From contig NZ_JACIDR010000001.1 of NCBI RefSeq assembly GCF_014196425.1, forward strand, positions 1,240,001-1,304,000: a stretch of DNA of 64,000 bases. The letters are read 5' to 3'. The position numbers and the translations under genes are program-made. Positions 15,411-23,591 of this stretch are shown here, piece by piece. The notes beneath the pieces are model-generated. The model was given only the letters and a program-made list of their open reading frames with translations. It was not told where the DNA came from and searched no databases. Numbering within the stretch: the stretch's first letter is position 1; the number at the start of each line of letters is the position of its first letter. The DNA comes from Hansschlegelia beijingensis (lineage in GTDB: Bacteria; Pseudomonadota; Alphaproteobacteria; Rhizobiales; Methylopilaceae).

Positions 15411-15706
15411 TGAAACCCCTCCACCCTTCTCTTTTCGGACTACCTTATTACCGTCTGGCCCCGACACCCGTCGTCCCGGTCGGCCGAATCTGAACAACTC
15501 CGCTTTCTAAGGTTCGACCGGCTCGGTCACATGGCTGAACCCCATGAAGACCGCTTCGAGCCCATTCGCCACAAGATTGATCGCCAGACGTCTCTTGTAC
15601 TCTGAACGGCCTTTACAGCATTCGATCAATCTTTATACAATTCCGTTTCGATTATTACGATCGGCACGAAGCGTCGCTTCGCCTGCCTCTTCGGGTTTTG
15701 TCATGA

Positions 15707-16474
15707 TCACTCAAGGCGGCGGAACGTAGCGAAGTGCCGTTCAAGGTGCGGCTGCTTCTCGGTGGAGGCGACTTCAAGGCCGCACTCGCCTGCGAGGCCC
15801 AGGATGTCCTCTTCCTCGAAGTGATAGAGGGCGCTGGCGTGCTCGCCGTCGAGAGGATCGGCGGCGGTGTAGCGCCGCGGCTCTCCAACGCGTCCCGGAT
15901 TGTAATAGAAGTCCGCCGAGATAATGCCGCCCGGCGCCAGCACGTCTTTCAACAGACGGAGGATCCAGATGGAATCGGTGTAATTGTGATGAATGAAGAA
16001 GTTTCTTCCGACACAGGTGTCGGCTACGCCCCGAAGAGCGCCGATCTTCTCGGCGTCGCCGAGATGCACATATTCACAGTTCTTCGGTGAGGTGAGGCGA
16101 GCTATGTGCAAGGCGAAAAGGGAGGCGTCGATCCCGATGAACCTTCCCACAAATCGACTGGCCATCCTGCCGAACATGCCGGGCCCGCAGCCCATCTCAA
16201 GAACAGTCTTTCCCACCAGAGCGCTGCCAGGCGCCCACACCTGGGCCGCCTGTGTCTTGAACAGCTTGACGGAGTAAGTCTCCTTGCAGGTGAAGGATGC
16301 GATCCGTGACGCCCCTACGGTCAACGCGTACGAAGGTGTGTCCATATCATAGAAGTAGAAGTTGTAATCTCGGTGGATACTGAGATACCTCATCCACTCC
16401 TTGTCCCACCGCAGGCTCTGGGCCGCGATGTTCGACTGGAAGTCCGAACCTAGTACGTAGTCTAGCCCGCCCAT
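15707..16474 (-). CDS. class I SAM-dependent methyltransferase
   Basis: 255 aa from ATG 16474 (MGGLDYVLGSDFQSN); a longer frame to 16618 has a Cys/Arg-rich start without coding character. Motif I is VLEMGCGPGMFGRMA, followed by GRFIGIDASLFAL, EYVHLGDAEKI and GGIISADFYYNPG. This is a Methyltransf_25/11-type enzyme. The N-terminal 100 residues (DKEWMRYLSIHRDYNFYFYD) are Tyr-rich and may hold the substrate. Codon use is slightly more AT-rich than the core genes, which fits acquisition with the glycan locus. It is separated from the next gene by about 300 AT-richer bases (15411-15706), which probably hold a promoter. Confidence 0.75.
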   Translation of the reverse strand: MGGLDYVLGSDFQSNIAAQSLRWDKEWMRYLSIHRDYNFYFYDMDTPSYALTVGASRIASFTCKETYSVKLFKTQAAQVWAPGSALVGKTVLEMGCGPGMFGRMASRFVGRFIGIDASLFALHIARLTSPKNCEYVHLGDAEKIGALRGVADTCVGRNFFIHHNYTDSIWILRLLKDVLAPGGIISADFYYNPGRVGEPRRYTAADPLDGEHASALYHFEEEDILGLAGECGLEVASTEKQPHLERHFATFRRLE

Positions 16475-16808
16475 GCGCCGGCCCTCCTGCTCTCCTGTAG
16501 AAAAACCGTTCGTACAGCTCCTCCGCCTGCATAAGGGTAGGCCGCGTGAGCACAGCAGCTGACGGGGAGGTATCCCGCCACTTGTGAGCCCATCGAGATA
16601 GAATGCCGCGCCGGCCACCTTGGCAAGAGGCCACAGGCGCCGCGGCGCCTATTTAGGCCTGAGCGATCTCGCGAGCGTTGGCTCCACGTTCATTCAGGGA
16701 CATCCACGCGGGTGGCGGTGTCTGAAGTCGCTCGCGCTGCGCCGGCGTGGCGCTCCCCAACGTCCTCGGCCGTGCTACGCACGAGGGAAACCCCAAACAG
16801 GAGACGCC
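16475..16808. other. divergent intergenic region between methyltransferase and beta-lactamase
   Basis: About 330 bases. A perfect 16-base palindrome AGGCGCCGCGGCGCCT lies at 16635-16650, followed by ATTTAGG; it may be a weak terminator or operator. The beta-lactamase ribosome site AGGAG is at about 16799. No ampR-type regulator gene is beside it, and no further gene is seen. Confidence 0.45.
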
Positions 16809-17987
16809 ATGACGTGGACGCGCCGACGCTGTCTGACCGCCATGCTGTCCTGCCCCGCCATCCGGTTCAGCTCGGCGCACGCAGCCGGGTCTGAACCGAA
16901 GATCGGGAAGATGGTCGCGGACGTCGCCGCCCCGCTCATGAGGGAGCACGGCGTTCCCGGCCTTGCGGTCGGCGTCGTGACCCCGCAGGGCCGCGAGACG
17001 TTCACCTTCGGCGTCTCCTCCAAGCACACCGGGAAGCCGGTCACGACCGACACGCTCTTCGAGATCGGATCGGTCAGCAAGACGTTCACGGCGACCCTCG
17101 CCGCCTACGCCGAAGCGCGAGGCCAGCTCGATCTGAACGACCCCGTGACGACGCTGGTCCCCGAGCTGAAGGGCAGCGCGCTCGATGAGGTGAGCCTTCT
17201 CAACCTCGCGACCCACACCTCCGGCGGCATGCCCTTGCAGTTCCCCGACTGGGTGAAGGGCCCGGCGGAGATGTGGGAGTTCTACCGGACCTGGAAGCCG
17301 AGCGTGGAGCCAGGGTCCTCCCGCGCATACGCGAACCCCAGCATCGGCCTCCTTGGTCTGGCTGCTGCCCGAGCCATGAAGGCGGACTTCGCCGATCTGT
17401 CGGAACGCGTGCTCCACCGGGCGCTCGACCTGCAGAACACCTATCTGGCGGTGCCGGCCGCCAGGCAAGCCAGCTACGCGCAGGGTTACACCAGGCACGA
17501 CCTGCCGGCCCGGCTGACGCCCGGCGTGCTCGCGGAAGAGGCCTACGGGGTGCGGACGACCGTCGCTGACCTGACCCGGTTCATGGAGGCGAATATGGGC
17601 CGCCTTGGGCTCGACTCCGACATCGCCAGGGCGCTCTCGACCACGCATCTCGAGCACTTCCGGCTCGGGCCGATGAGGCAGGCGCTGGTTTGGGAGCAGT
17701 ACGCCCGACCGGTCACGCTGGAGGACCTCCTGGCCGGGAACTCGGCCGAGGTCGCCTACAAGCCGAACAAGGTCGCGAGGATCTCCCCGCCGTCAGCTCC
17801 CCGCCCGGGCGCCTGGGTCAACAAGACCGGGTCCACAAACGGCTTCGGCGCCTATGTCGCCTTCGTGCCCTCTCGGGCGCTTGGGGTCGTTCTGCTGGCG
17901 AACAAGAACTATCCCGTCGAGGCGCGTGTCGCCGCCGCGTTCGAGATCATGACGAGGCTCGCCGAGGCGAGCGTGCCGCACGACTGA
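16809..17987 (+). CDS. ampC: class C beta-lactamase (serine hydrolase)
   Basis: 392 aa, ATG 16809 with AGGAG upstream; the longer frame from 16620 has no such site. A signal peptide is visible (TRRRCLTAMLSCPAIRFSSAHAA). The three active-site elements of class C enzymes are present: SVSK (Ser nucleophile and Lys, about residue 81), YAN (about residue 170) and KTG (about residue 341, in WVNKTGSTNGFG). Length and order are those of AmpC cephalosporinases. The periplasmic enzyme should open cephalosporin and penicillin rings; a D,D-peptidase/esterase function of the same fold cannot be excluded, but the YAN and KTG-STNGFG elements favour a true beta-lactamase. No AmpR divergent regulator is seen, so induction by that route is unlikely here. 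Confidence 0.88.
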   Translation: MTWTRRRCLTAMLSCPAIRFSSAHAAGSEPKIGKMVADVAAPLMREHGVPGLAVGVVTPQGRETFTFGVSSKHTGKPVTTDTLFEIGSVSKTFTATLAAYAEARGQLDLNDPVTTLVPELKGSALDEVSLLNLATHTSGGMPLQFPDWVKGPAEMWEFYRTWKPSVEPGSSRAYANPSIGLLGLAAARAMKADFADLSERVLHRALDLQNTYLAVPAARQASYAQGYTRHDLPARLTPGVLAEEAYGVRTTVADLTRFMEANMGRLGLDSDIARALSTTHLEHFRLGPMRQALVWEQYARPVTLEDLLAGNSAEVAYKPNKVARISPPSAPRPGAWVNKTGSTNGFGAYVAFVPSRALGVVLLANKNYPVEARVAAAFEIMTRLAEASVPHD

Positions 17988-18142
17988 CGCGCGGCGATCC
18001 CGGGAGCGCAAGACCCCTGTGTCGGTCGTGGGCCTCGGCGCCCGCGGCCGCGCTCTGCTACTGTCGCAGCCTCTTCGATCCCGCGACGGGGGCTGCGGGC
18101 GGGGGTAGCCTTTGCCTGGCCAGGATGGTTCGGAGAGAGCAG

Positions 18143-18589
18143 ATGAGCACATTGGAGCGGGCGATCGAGATCGCGAAGGAGGCGCACGCCGGTCAGAAGG
18201 ACAAGGCCGGCGCCGACTACGTCCAGCACCCGATGAGGGTCGCGTTCTCGCTCCCGCTCGGAAGCGAGGCTCGGATCGTCGGCGTCCTGCACGATGTCGT
18301 CGAGGACAGTGACTGGACCCTCGACCGCCTGCGAGCCGAAGGCTTCAGCGAAGCCGTGATCGCTGGCGTCGACGCCCTGACCCGACGCGAAGGCGAGACC
18401 TACATGCAGGTCGTGGCCCGCGCGGCGCGCGACCCGATCGGCCGAGCGGTGAAACGGGCCGATCTGCACGACAATATGGACACGAGCCGGCTCGGCGAGA
18501 TCACCGACGAGGACCGCGAGCGGTTGGCCAGGTACATGACGGCTTTGTCGCTGCTCGACGATATCGAGGCGGGCGCGACCTACCAATGA
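18143..18589 (+). CDS. small HD-domain hydrolase, MESH1/SpoT-like (ppGpp hydrolase type)
   Basis: 148 aa, ATG 18143 with GGAGAGAGC just upstream. The metal-binding HD set is in order: YVQHPMRVA (first His), VGVLHDVVEDSD (HD pair plus the downstream acidic ED), and RAVKRADLHDNMD (late Asp). The EDSDWTLDRLRAEGFSEAV segment is the same as in the hydrolase half of RelA/SpoT proteins. No synthetase or regulatory domain follows, so it is a small alarmone hydrolase type. It may break down (p)ppGpp or pyrophosphorylated nucleotides in the cytoplasm. It follows the beta-lactamase by 155 bases; whether they share a transcript is not clear. Confidence 0.82.
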   Translation: MSTLERAIEIAKEAHAGQKDKAGADYVQHPMRVAFSLPLGSEARIVGVLHDVVEDSDWTLDRLRAEGFSEAVIAGVDALTRREGETYMQVVARAARDPIGRAVKRADLHDNMDTSRLGEITDEDRERLARYMTALSLLDDIEAGATYQ

Positions 18590-18733
18590 CCGCCTCCCGC
18601 TTCGGGCGCGATCATTGCTGCTGCTCAAAGCGCTGAGCGGGCCTCACGGGATGCGGCCTCATTTCGGACAGTTCAACCGGCCCCGCCGTCGTGCGGAATG
18701 GCCTGATCGCGCGCGTCCCGGAGCGGAACTCCA

Positions 18734-18757
18734 GGGAGGCGGCGCGGGCCGCCTCCC
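18734..18757. terminator. bidirectional hairpin between convergent genes
   Basis: GGGAGGCGGC (18734-18743) and GCCGCCTCCC (18748-18757) form a perfect 10-base stem with a four-base loop, followed by TTCGTTC. It lies between the HD hydrolase and terC genes, which converge. Confidence 0.7.
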
Positions 18758-18771
18758 TTCGTTCGCGCCCG

Positions 18772-19779
18772 TCACTCGGCGGCGAGATGCTTCTCCTCGC
18801 CCTTGTCGCCGCGGGTCTTCCAGAGCGACACCGCGACGCCGCCGGCGATGAGCGCGAGCGTCACGCCGAGCGAGATCGCCGGGTCGACCTTGCCGAAGAA
18901 GTGGGACCAGAAGATCTTGGCGCCGATGAACACCAGCACGAGCGCGAGCGCGTACTTCAGGTAGGCGAAGCGCTGCGCCATCGCGGCGAGCGCGAAATAG
19001 AGCGCCCTCAGCCCGAGCACCGCCATGATGTTCGCGGTGAACACGATGTAGGTGTCGGTGGTGATCGCGAAGATCGCCGGCACGGAATCGACCGCGAAGA
19101 CGAGGTCGGCGACGTTGATCACGACGAGCGCGAGGAAGAGCGGCGTCGCCCACAGCACGAGCTTGCCGGTGACGGGATCGGGCTGGCGAACGAAGAAGCT
19201 CTCGCCGTGAAGCGCCGGGGTCACGCGCATGCGCCGCGACAGCCAGCGCAAGGCGGCGTTCTGGGAGATGTCGGTCTCGCCCTCGCCCGCGAACAGCATC
19301 TTCACGCCCGTGAAGGCCAGGAAGGCGCCGAAGATCAGCAGGATCCAGTCATAGTCCTGCACCAGCGCCGCGCCGACGCCGATCATCAGGCCGCGCAGCA
19401 CGAGCACCGCCAGGATGCCCCAGACGAGCGCCCGGTACTGATAGCGCGGCGGGATCGAGAAGTAGCCGAAGATCAGCGCGATGACGAAGACGTTGTCGAT
19501 CGACAGCGCCTTCTCGATCGCGTAGCCGGTGAAGTAGTTCATGCCGGCTTCCGGTCCCATCGAGGACCAGATCCAGCCGCCGAACGCGACCGCGACGGCG
19601 ATGTAGAAGGCGGAAAGCTTCAGGCTGTCGGCGACGCCGAGCTCCTTGGACTTGCGGTTCAGGACGCCCAGGTCGAAGGCGAGCAGCACGCCGACGAGGG
19701 TGAGGAAGGCAAGCCACAGCCATGCGGGCTTGCCGACGATCTCGGTGAAAAAGAAGTCGGGAAGAAATTCAGCGATCAT
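18772..19779 (-). CDS. terC: TerC/Alx-family membrane protein
   Basis: 335 aa from ATG 19779 (MIAEFLPDFFFTEIVG); the longer frame to 19962 is Ser/Arg-rich and unlikely. Eight or nine membrane helices are visible, with the family signatures FTGYAIEKALSIDNVFVIA and NVADLVFAVDSVPAIFAIT, each carrying the acidic residues (E, D) thought to bind metal ions. Family members are Mn2+ exporters or act with secretion-linked metal loading of exoenzymes and were named from tellurite resistance. No other ter genes are present, so manganese homeostasis is the likelier role. I looked for an Mn riboswitch upstream and did not find its conserved core. Confidence 0.88.
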   Translation of the reverse strand: MIAEFLPDFFFTEIVGKPAWLWLAFLTLVGVLLAFDLGVLNRKSKELGVADSLKLSAFYIAVAVAFGGWIWSSMGPEAGMNYFTGYAIEKALSIDNVFVIALIFGYFSIPPRYQYRALVWGILAVLVLRGLMIGVGAALVQDYDWILLIFGAFLAFTGVKMLFAGEGETDISQNAALRWLSRRMRVTPALHGESFFVRQPDPVTGKLVLWATPLFLALVVINVADLVFAVDSVPAIFAITTDTYIVFTANIMAVLGLRALYFALAAMAQRFAYLKYALALVLVFIGAKIFWSHFFGKVDPAISLGVTLALIAGGVAVSLWKTRGDKGEEKHLAAE

Positions 19780-20101
19780 GCGACGTCGTCGTCCTCTGCT
19801 CTCGAGGACGACGGCGAGCGTCGATGCGGACGCTGCGCCACCGCCCCGCGAGGGGTGGGTGGGGCAGTCCGACATCACGTGCTTCGGCAAAGACGAAGAA
19901 CGCCAGAGGGGCCCGGACCGTTCTGACCAGACCGAAATGGCGCACACGCCGCTCGGGCTCAAGGGCGACGGCGGCCACCTGACGCGACTGTGATCGTGGC
20001 CGCGCCGTCTCCGCGCGGGCGAGAGCCGCCCCGCGGAGGATCCGTAACGCGGGCGGACGGCGAGCCTTCCGCTCAGCCGCAGGGCGCGGGCGCGCCGCTC
20101 C
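19780..20101. other. intergenic region upstream of terC
   Basis: About 320 bases between the end of the formamidase gene and terC, both leftward. It is GC-rich with several short inverted repeats (for example around 19845-19865) but no recognisable riboswitch core, tRNA or gene. Confidence 0.4.
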
Positions 20102-21040
20102 TTAGATCAAGGCCTTGGGCAGCATCATGTGGATGCCCTTGTTGCCGTCGACGAGCTGCGTCACCCGCACGTCCCCGGCGAGCGAACACAGCATGTAGGC
20201 CTCGTTGCGCGTGAGGTTGGATCGCAGGCAGACGTGACGCACCATCTCGCGCACCGCCTGCTTCGCCGCATCGTCCAGATCCTCGTCGAGCCCGATCGAG
20301 ATCAGATGGGTCCCGGTCTCCGCGAACGGGAACTCGACGGCCATGTCCTTGCGGACGGTGAGCCGGAACGTGCCCTCGATGCCCATCTCGAGCGCCGTGA
20401 TGCAGACCTCGCCGTCGCCCTGCACCCCGTGGCCGTCGCCTGCGAAGAAAAGCGCGCCTTCGTTGAAGACCGGCAGATAGAGCGTGGTCCCGGGCTTCAG
20501 CTCCTTGTTGTCCATGTTGCCGCCAAAGGCGCGCGGAACAGGCGAGCCGCAGCGGCCCCAGGCTGGAGGAGGCGCGACGCCCATGATGCCGAAGAACGGG
20601 TCGAGCGGCACCTCCACGCCCCACGGAAGCGTGCAGATCCCTTTGGCGGCGTCGATCGTCGGGTGGATCGTCTCGTAGTCGGTGAACTCGTCCGGGAGCG
20701 TCCCGAGCAGCGGAAGGATCGCGACGAACCCCCAGTCCATCGTCGGCCTGGCTTCGAGGATGTCGACCTGCAGCACGTCGCCGGGTTCGGCGCCCTCGAC
20801 GAAGACCGGGCCGGTGATGAAATGCGGGCCGCCGCTTTGCTGCAGGCTGTCGAGCGCGGCCATGTAGTCCGCGGGCACGCGCGAGGCGTCCGGCGGCAGG
20901 CACTCCTTGCCGCCGGCGGGGAACGACGTGAGCGTGACGGTGTCCCCGGAGGCGATGCGCGCGACCGGCTTCAAGGCGCTGTCCAGGTAGCCCCAGACCA
21001 TGTTCTCGGGCGCAGAGGAGATCGTGTGGTGACGAGCCAT
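20102..21040 (-). CDS. fmdA: acetamidase/formamidase
   Basis: 312 aa, ATG 21040. The FmdA/AmdA pattern is clear: VTLTSFPAGGKECLPPD, GPVFVEGAEPGDVLQVDILE (with the beta-barrel turn), ICTLPWGVEVPLDPFFGIMGVAPPPAWG, the GGNMDNKELKPGTTLYLPVFNEGALFFAGDGHGVQGDGE core in consecutive pieces, and NEAYMLCSLAGDVRVTQLVDGNKGIHMMLPK near the end. The cytoplasmic enzyme hydrolyses formamide or acetamide to ammonia and acid. It is the last gene of the leftward operon after urtE (25-base gap), so the transported compound is probably a small amide, or urea plus amides. Confidence 0.9.
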   Translation of the reverse strand: MARHHTISSAPENMVWGYLDSALKPVARIASGDTVTLTSFPAGGKECLPPDASRVPADYMAALDSLQQSGGPHFITGPVFVEGAEPGDVLQVDILEARPTMDWGFVAILPLLGTLPDEFTDYETIHPTIDAAKGICTLPWGVEVPLDPFFGIMGVAPPPAWGRCGSPVPRAFGGNMDNKELKPGTTLYLPVFNEGALFFAGDGHGVQGDGEVCITALEMGIEGTFRLTVRKDMAVEFPFAETGTHLISIGLDEDLDDAAKQAVREMVRHVCLRSNLTRNEAYMLCSLAGDVRVTQLVDGNKGIHMMLPKALI

Positions 21041-21064
21041 GAAGCTTCGCTTTCTGCGTGAGTT

Positions 21065-21757
21065 TCAGACGGACATGAAACGGGAGAGGCGGTCGCGGCT
21101 CATCTCGTCGCGCAGGCCCTGATCGACGACCTGGCCGCGCGAAAGCACCACGAACCGGTCGGCGATCGCCGCGGCGAAATCGAGATACTGCTCGACGAGC
21201 AGGATCGAGATCCGGCCCTTGAGACCGCTCAGCACGGTCTCGATGAGCTGGACGATCGAGGGCTGGACGCCCTCGGTGGGCTCATCGAGGATGATCAGCT
21301 TCGGCCGCGTTACGAGCGCCCTGGCGATCGCGAGTTGCTGTTGCTGGCCGCCGGAGAGGGCGCCGCCGCGGCGGTCGGCCATCTCGCCCAGCACCGGAAA
21401 AAGCCGGATGGCCTCCGAGATCCCCTCCCCGGCCGCGTCGCCATGCGCGCGCGCCGCCACGACGAGATTCTCCCTGACGGTGAGCTCCGCGAAGATCTCC
21501 CGGCCCTGGGGCACATAGGCCACGCCCGCGCGCGAGCGGCGGTAGTTCGGGCTCTGCGTGACCTCCGCGCCGTCGAACAGGATCGACCCGCGCGTGACGG
21601 GCAGCAGCCCCACGAGGCACTTCAGCAGGGTGGACTTGCCGGCCCCGTTGCGGCCGAGGACCGCGACGCACTGGCCGGGCTCGACCTCGAGCGAAACGCT
21701 CCTCAGGACCTGCGAGCCGCCATAATGCTGGTCGAGATCGCGAACCGTGAGCTTCAT
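21065..21757 (-). CDS. urtE: urea/short-chain amide ABC transporter ATPase UrtE
   Basis: 230 aa from ATG 21757 (MKLTVRDLDQHYGGSQ). ABC ATPase motifs: Walker A GRNGAGKSTLL, Q-loop YVPQGREIFAELTVREN, signature LSGGQQQQLAIARAL, Walker B LIILDEP, and a late His-switch-like region. The EGVQPSIV segment after Walker B is typical of the UrtE/LivF branch. It powers uptake together with UrtD. It starts four bases after the end of urtD and is followed by the formamidase gene. Confidence 0.9.
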   Translation of the reverse strand: MKLTVRDLDQHYGGSQVLRSVSLEVEPGQCVAVLGRNGAGKSTLLKCLVGLLPVTRGSILFDGAEVTQSPNYRRSRAGVAYVPQGREIFAELTVRENLVVAARAHGDAAGEGISEAIRLFPVLGEMADRRGGALSGGQQQQLAIARALVTRPKLIILDEPTEGVQPSIVQLIETVLSGLKGRISILLVEQYLDFAAAIADRFVVLSRGQVVDQGLRDEMSRDRLSRFMSV

Positions 21758-21761
21758 CGTC

Positions 21762-22472
21762 TCACCGGCCCAGATAAACGTCGACGACCCGCGCGTCGGC
21801 GCGGGCCCGGGCCATGGAGCCCTCGAACAGCGTGCGGCCCTCATGCAGCACAGTCACCCGGTCCGCGATGGCCTCGACGAAGTCCATGTCGTGTTCGACC
21901 ACCACGATGGCGCGATCGGGGGTCCGCAGGCGCCGAATGAGGGCCGCGGTGCGTTCGGTCTCCTCGTCGGTCAGGCCGGCGACGGGCTCGTCCAGCATCA
22001 GCACCCTGGGCTCGGACACGACAACCATGGCGATCTCGAGCCACTGCTTCTGGCCATGGGCGAGTTCGCTCGCGAGCCGGTCCGCATGCTCCGAAAGCCC
22101 GACCGTCTCCAGGATCGCCGCGACCTTCTCATGCGATGCCGGGTCGCCGGCGCCGCCCAGTCCGATCTCGACGTTGTCGCGGACGGACAGCGCCTCGAAC
22201 ACGCTCGGCTTCTGGAACTTGCGCCTGACGCCCGACCGGGCGATCGCGCTCTCGCTGCGGCCCGTGAGCTCAAGCCGCTCGTCGAACAGGACGCGTCCGG
22301 CCCTGGCGCGGCTGACGCCGGAGATGACGTCGAGCAGCGTGGTCTTGCCGGCGCCGTTCGGGCCGATGACCGCGCGCACCTCGCCATAGTCGATGGCGAG
22401 CGACAGATCGTCGATCGCACGGAAGCGGCCGAACTCGACGGTCAGGCCTTCGACCAGCACCGCGACGGTCAT
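21762..22472 (-). CDS. urtD: urea/short-chain amide ABC transporter ATPase UrtD
   Basis: 236 aa from ATG 22472, which overlaps the urtC stop by four bases; the longer frame to 22928 is a shadow of urtC. Walker A GPNGAGKTTLLDVI, RKFQKPSVFEALSVRDN, and Walker B VLMLDEPVAGLTDEE are present. The signature reads LAHGQKQWLEIAMVV rather than LSGGQ, which is normal for UrtD and LivG-like subunits. Pairs with UrtE at the cytoplasmic side of the UrtBC channel. Confidence 0.9.
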   Translation of the reverse strand: MTVAVLVEGLTVEFGRFRAIDDLSLAIDYGEVRAVIGPNGAGKTTLLDVISGVSRARAGRVLFDERLELTGRSESAIARSGVRRKFQKPSVFEALSVRDNVEIGLGGAGDPASHEKVAAILETVGLSEHADRLASELAHGQKQWLEIAMVVVSEPRVLMLDEPVAGLTDEETERTAALIRRLRTPDRAIVVVEHDMDFVEAIADRVTVLHEGRTLFEGSMARARADARVVDVYLGR

Positions 22473-23572
22473 GACGCTGCATCCTGCGGCCGCAGCGCGC
22501 CGGGGCGCGACAGCAGCGCGGGGCGCCAACGGCCGATGTCGAGCAGCCCGTTCGGGAAGATCAGCGCGACGAGGATGACGAGGCCCGACAGCACGAAGGG
22601 CCAGAGTTCGGGAAGCGTCGCCGACAGCGAGAACTTGATGGCGTTGACCAGCACGGCGCCGATCACCGCGCCGGCGAGCCGGCCGCGGCCGCCGATGGCG
22701 CACCAGACGGCGATCTCGAGCGAAAGCTCGGGCGAAAGCACGCGGGGATTGATGATGCCGACCTGCGGCACGTAGAGCAGCCCGGCGATCGCAGCGATCA
22801 CCGCCGACAGGCACCAGACCGCGAGCTTGAGCCGCAGCGTATCGTAGCCGAGCGAGCGCAGCCGGATTTCGTCGTCGCGGGTCGCGACGAGAAGGCGGCC
22901 GAACCGGCCGACCATCAGCAGCCGGCATCCGACAAGCGTGACGCCGAGCACCCCCAGGGAAGCGAGCGCGAGCCCGGTCGCCACGCTCGGCGACTGGAAC
23001 GGCACGCCGAAGATCATCTGAAAACCGGTCATGCCGTTATTGCCGCCGAAGCCGGTGTCGTTCCGGAACATCAGCAGCATCGCCACATAGACCAGCGCCT
23101 GGGTGATGATCGCGAAATAGACCCCGCCGACCCGCGAGCGGAACGACACCCAGCCGAACGCGAACGCCGCCCCGAACGAAACCGCGATTGCCGCCAGCAG
23201 CGCGACCGGAAAGCTGCCGAGCGGCGCCCACCAGGCCGGAAGCGCCGTCCAGCCCATGAACTGCACGATGTCGGGCGTGACCCCAGTGGTCGCGACGGAA
23301 TGCTCGAGCAGGTGCATGCCCGCGACGTAGCCGCCGATGGCGAAGAACAGGCCGTGTCCGAGGCTGAGGATGCCCGCATAGCCCCAGATCAGGTCGAGCG
23401 CGACGGCGAGCAGGGCGAAGCAGGCGAGTTGCCCGATGATGTTGACGCGATAACCCGACAGGCCGGGCCACAGGGCGACGGCGGCGAAAGCCAGAAGCGT
23501 TGCGGCCGCCACGCCCGCGAACACCCGGTCGTCCAGCGCCCGAGCCGGAAGGGGAGGCTTCGGCGCGATCAT
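22469..23572 (-). CDS. urtC: urea/short-chain amide ABC transporter permease UrtC
   Basis: 367 aa, ATG 23572. About ten hydrophobic segments and the branched-chain-type permease signatures are visible: WGYAGILSLGHGLFFAIGGY, GWVSFRSRVGGVYFAIITQAL, and GLLYVPQVGIINPRVLSP with AVWCAIGGRGRLAGAVIGA near the C-terminus (coupling region). Inner membrane permease, forms the channel with UrtB. Overlaps urtD by four bases and starts 19 bases after urtB ends. Confidence 0.9.
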   Translation of the reverse strand: MIAPKPPLPARALDDRVFAGVAAATLLAFAAVALWPGLSGYRVNIIGQLACFALLAVALDLIWGYAGILSLGHGLFFAIGGYVAGMHLLEHSVATTGVTPDIVQFMGWTALPAWWAPLGSFPVALLAAIAVSFGAAFAFGWVSFRSRVGGVYFAIITQALVYVAMLLMFRNDTGFGGNNGMTGFQMIFGVPFQSPSVATGLALASLGVLGVTLVGCRLLMVGRFGRLLVATRDDEIRLRSLGYDTLRLKLAVWCLSAVIAAIAGLLYVPQVGIINPRVLSPELSLEIAVWCAIGGRGRLAGAVIGAVLVNAIKFSLSATLPELWPFVLSGLVILVALIFPNGLLDIGRWRPALLSRPGALRPQDAAS

Positions 23573-23591
23573 GCCTGTGCCCTCCCCGCCC

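Noticed and set aside
19780-19990. Mn-sensing yybP-ykoY riboswitch before terC
   Set aside because: The region was read on the minus strand, and the conserved core (GGGGAGTA and the paired loop) is absent.
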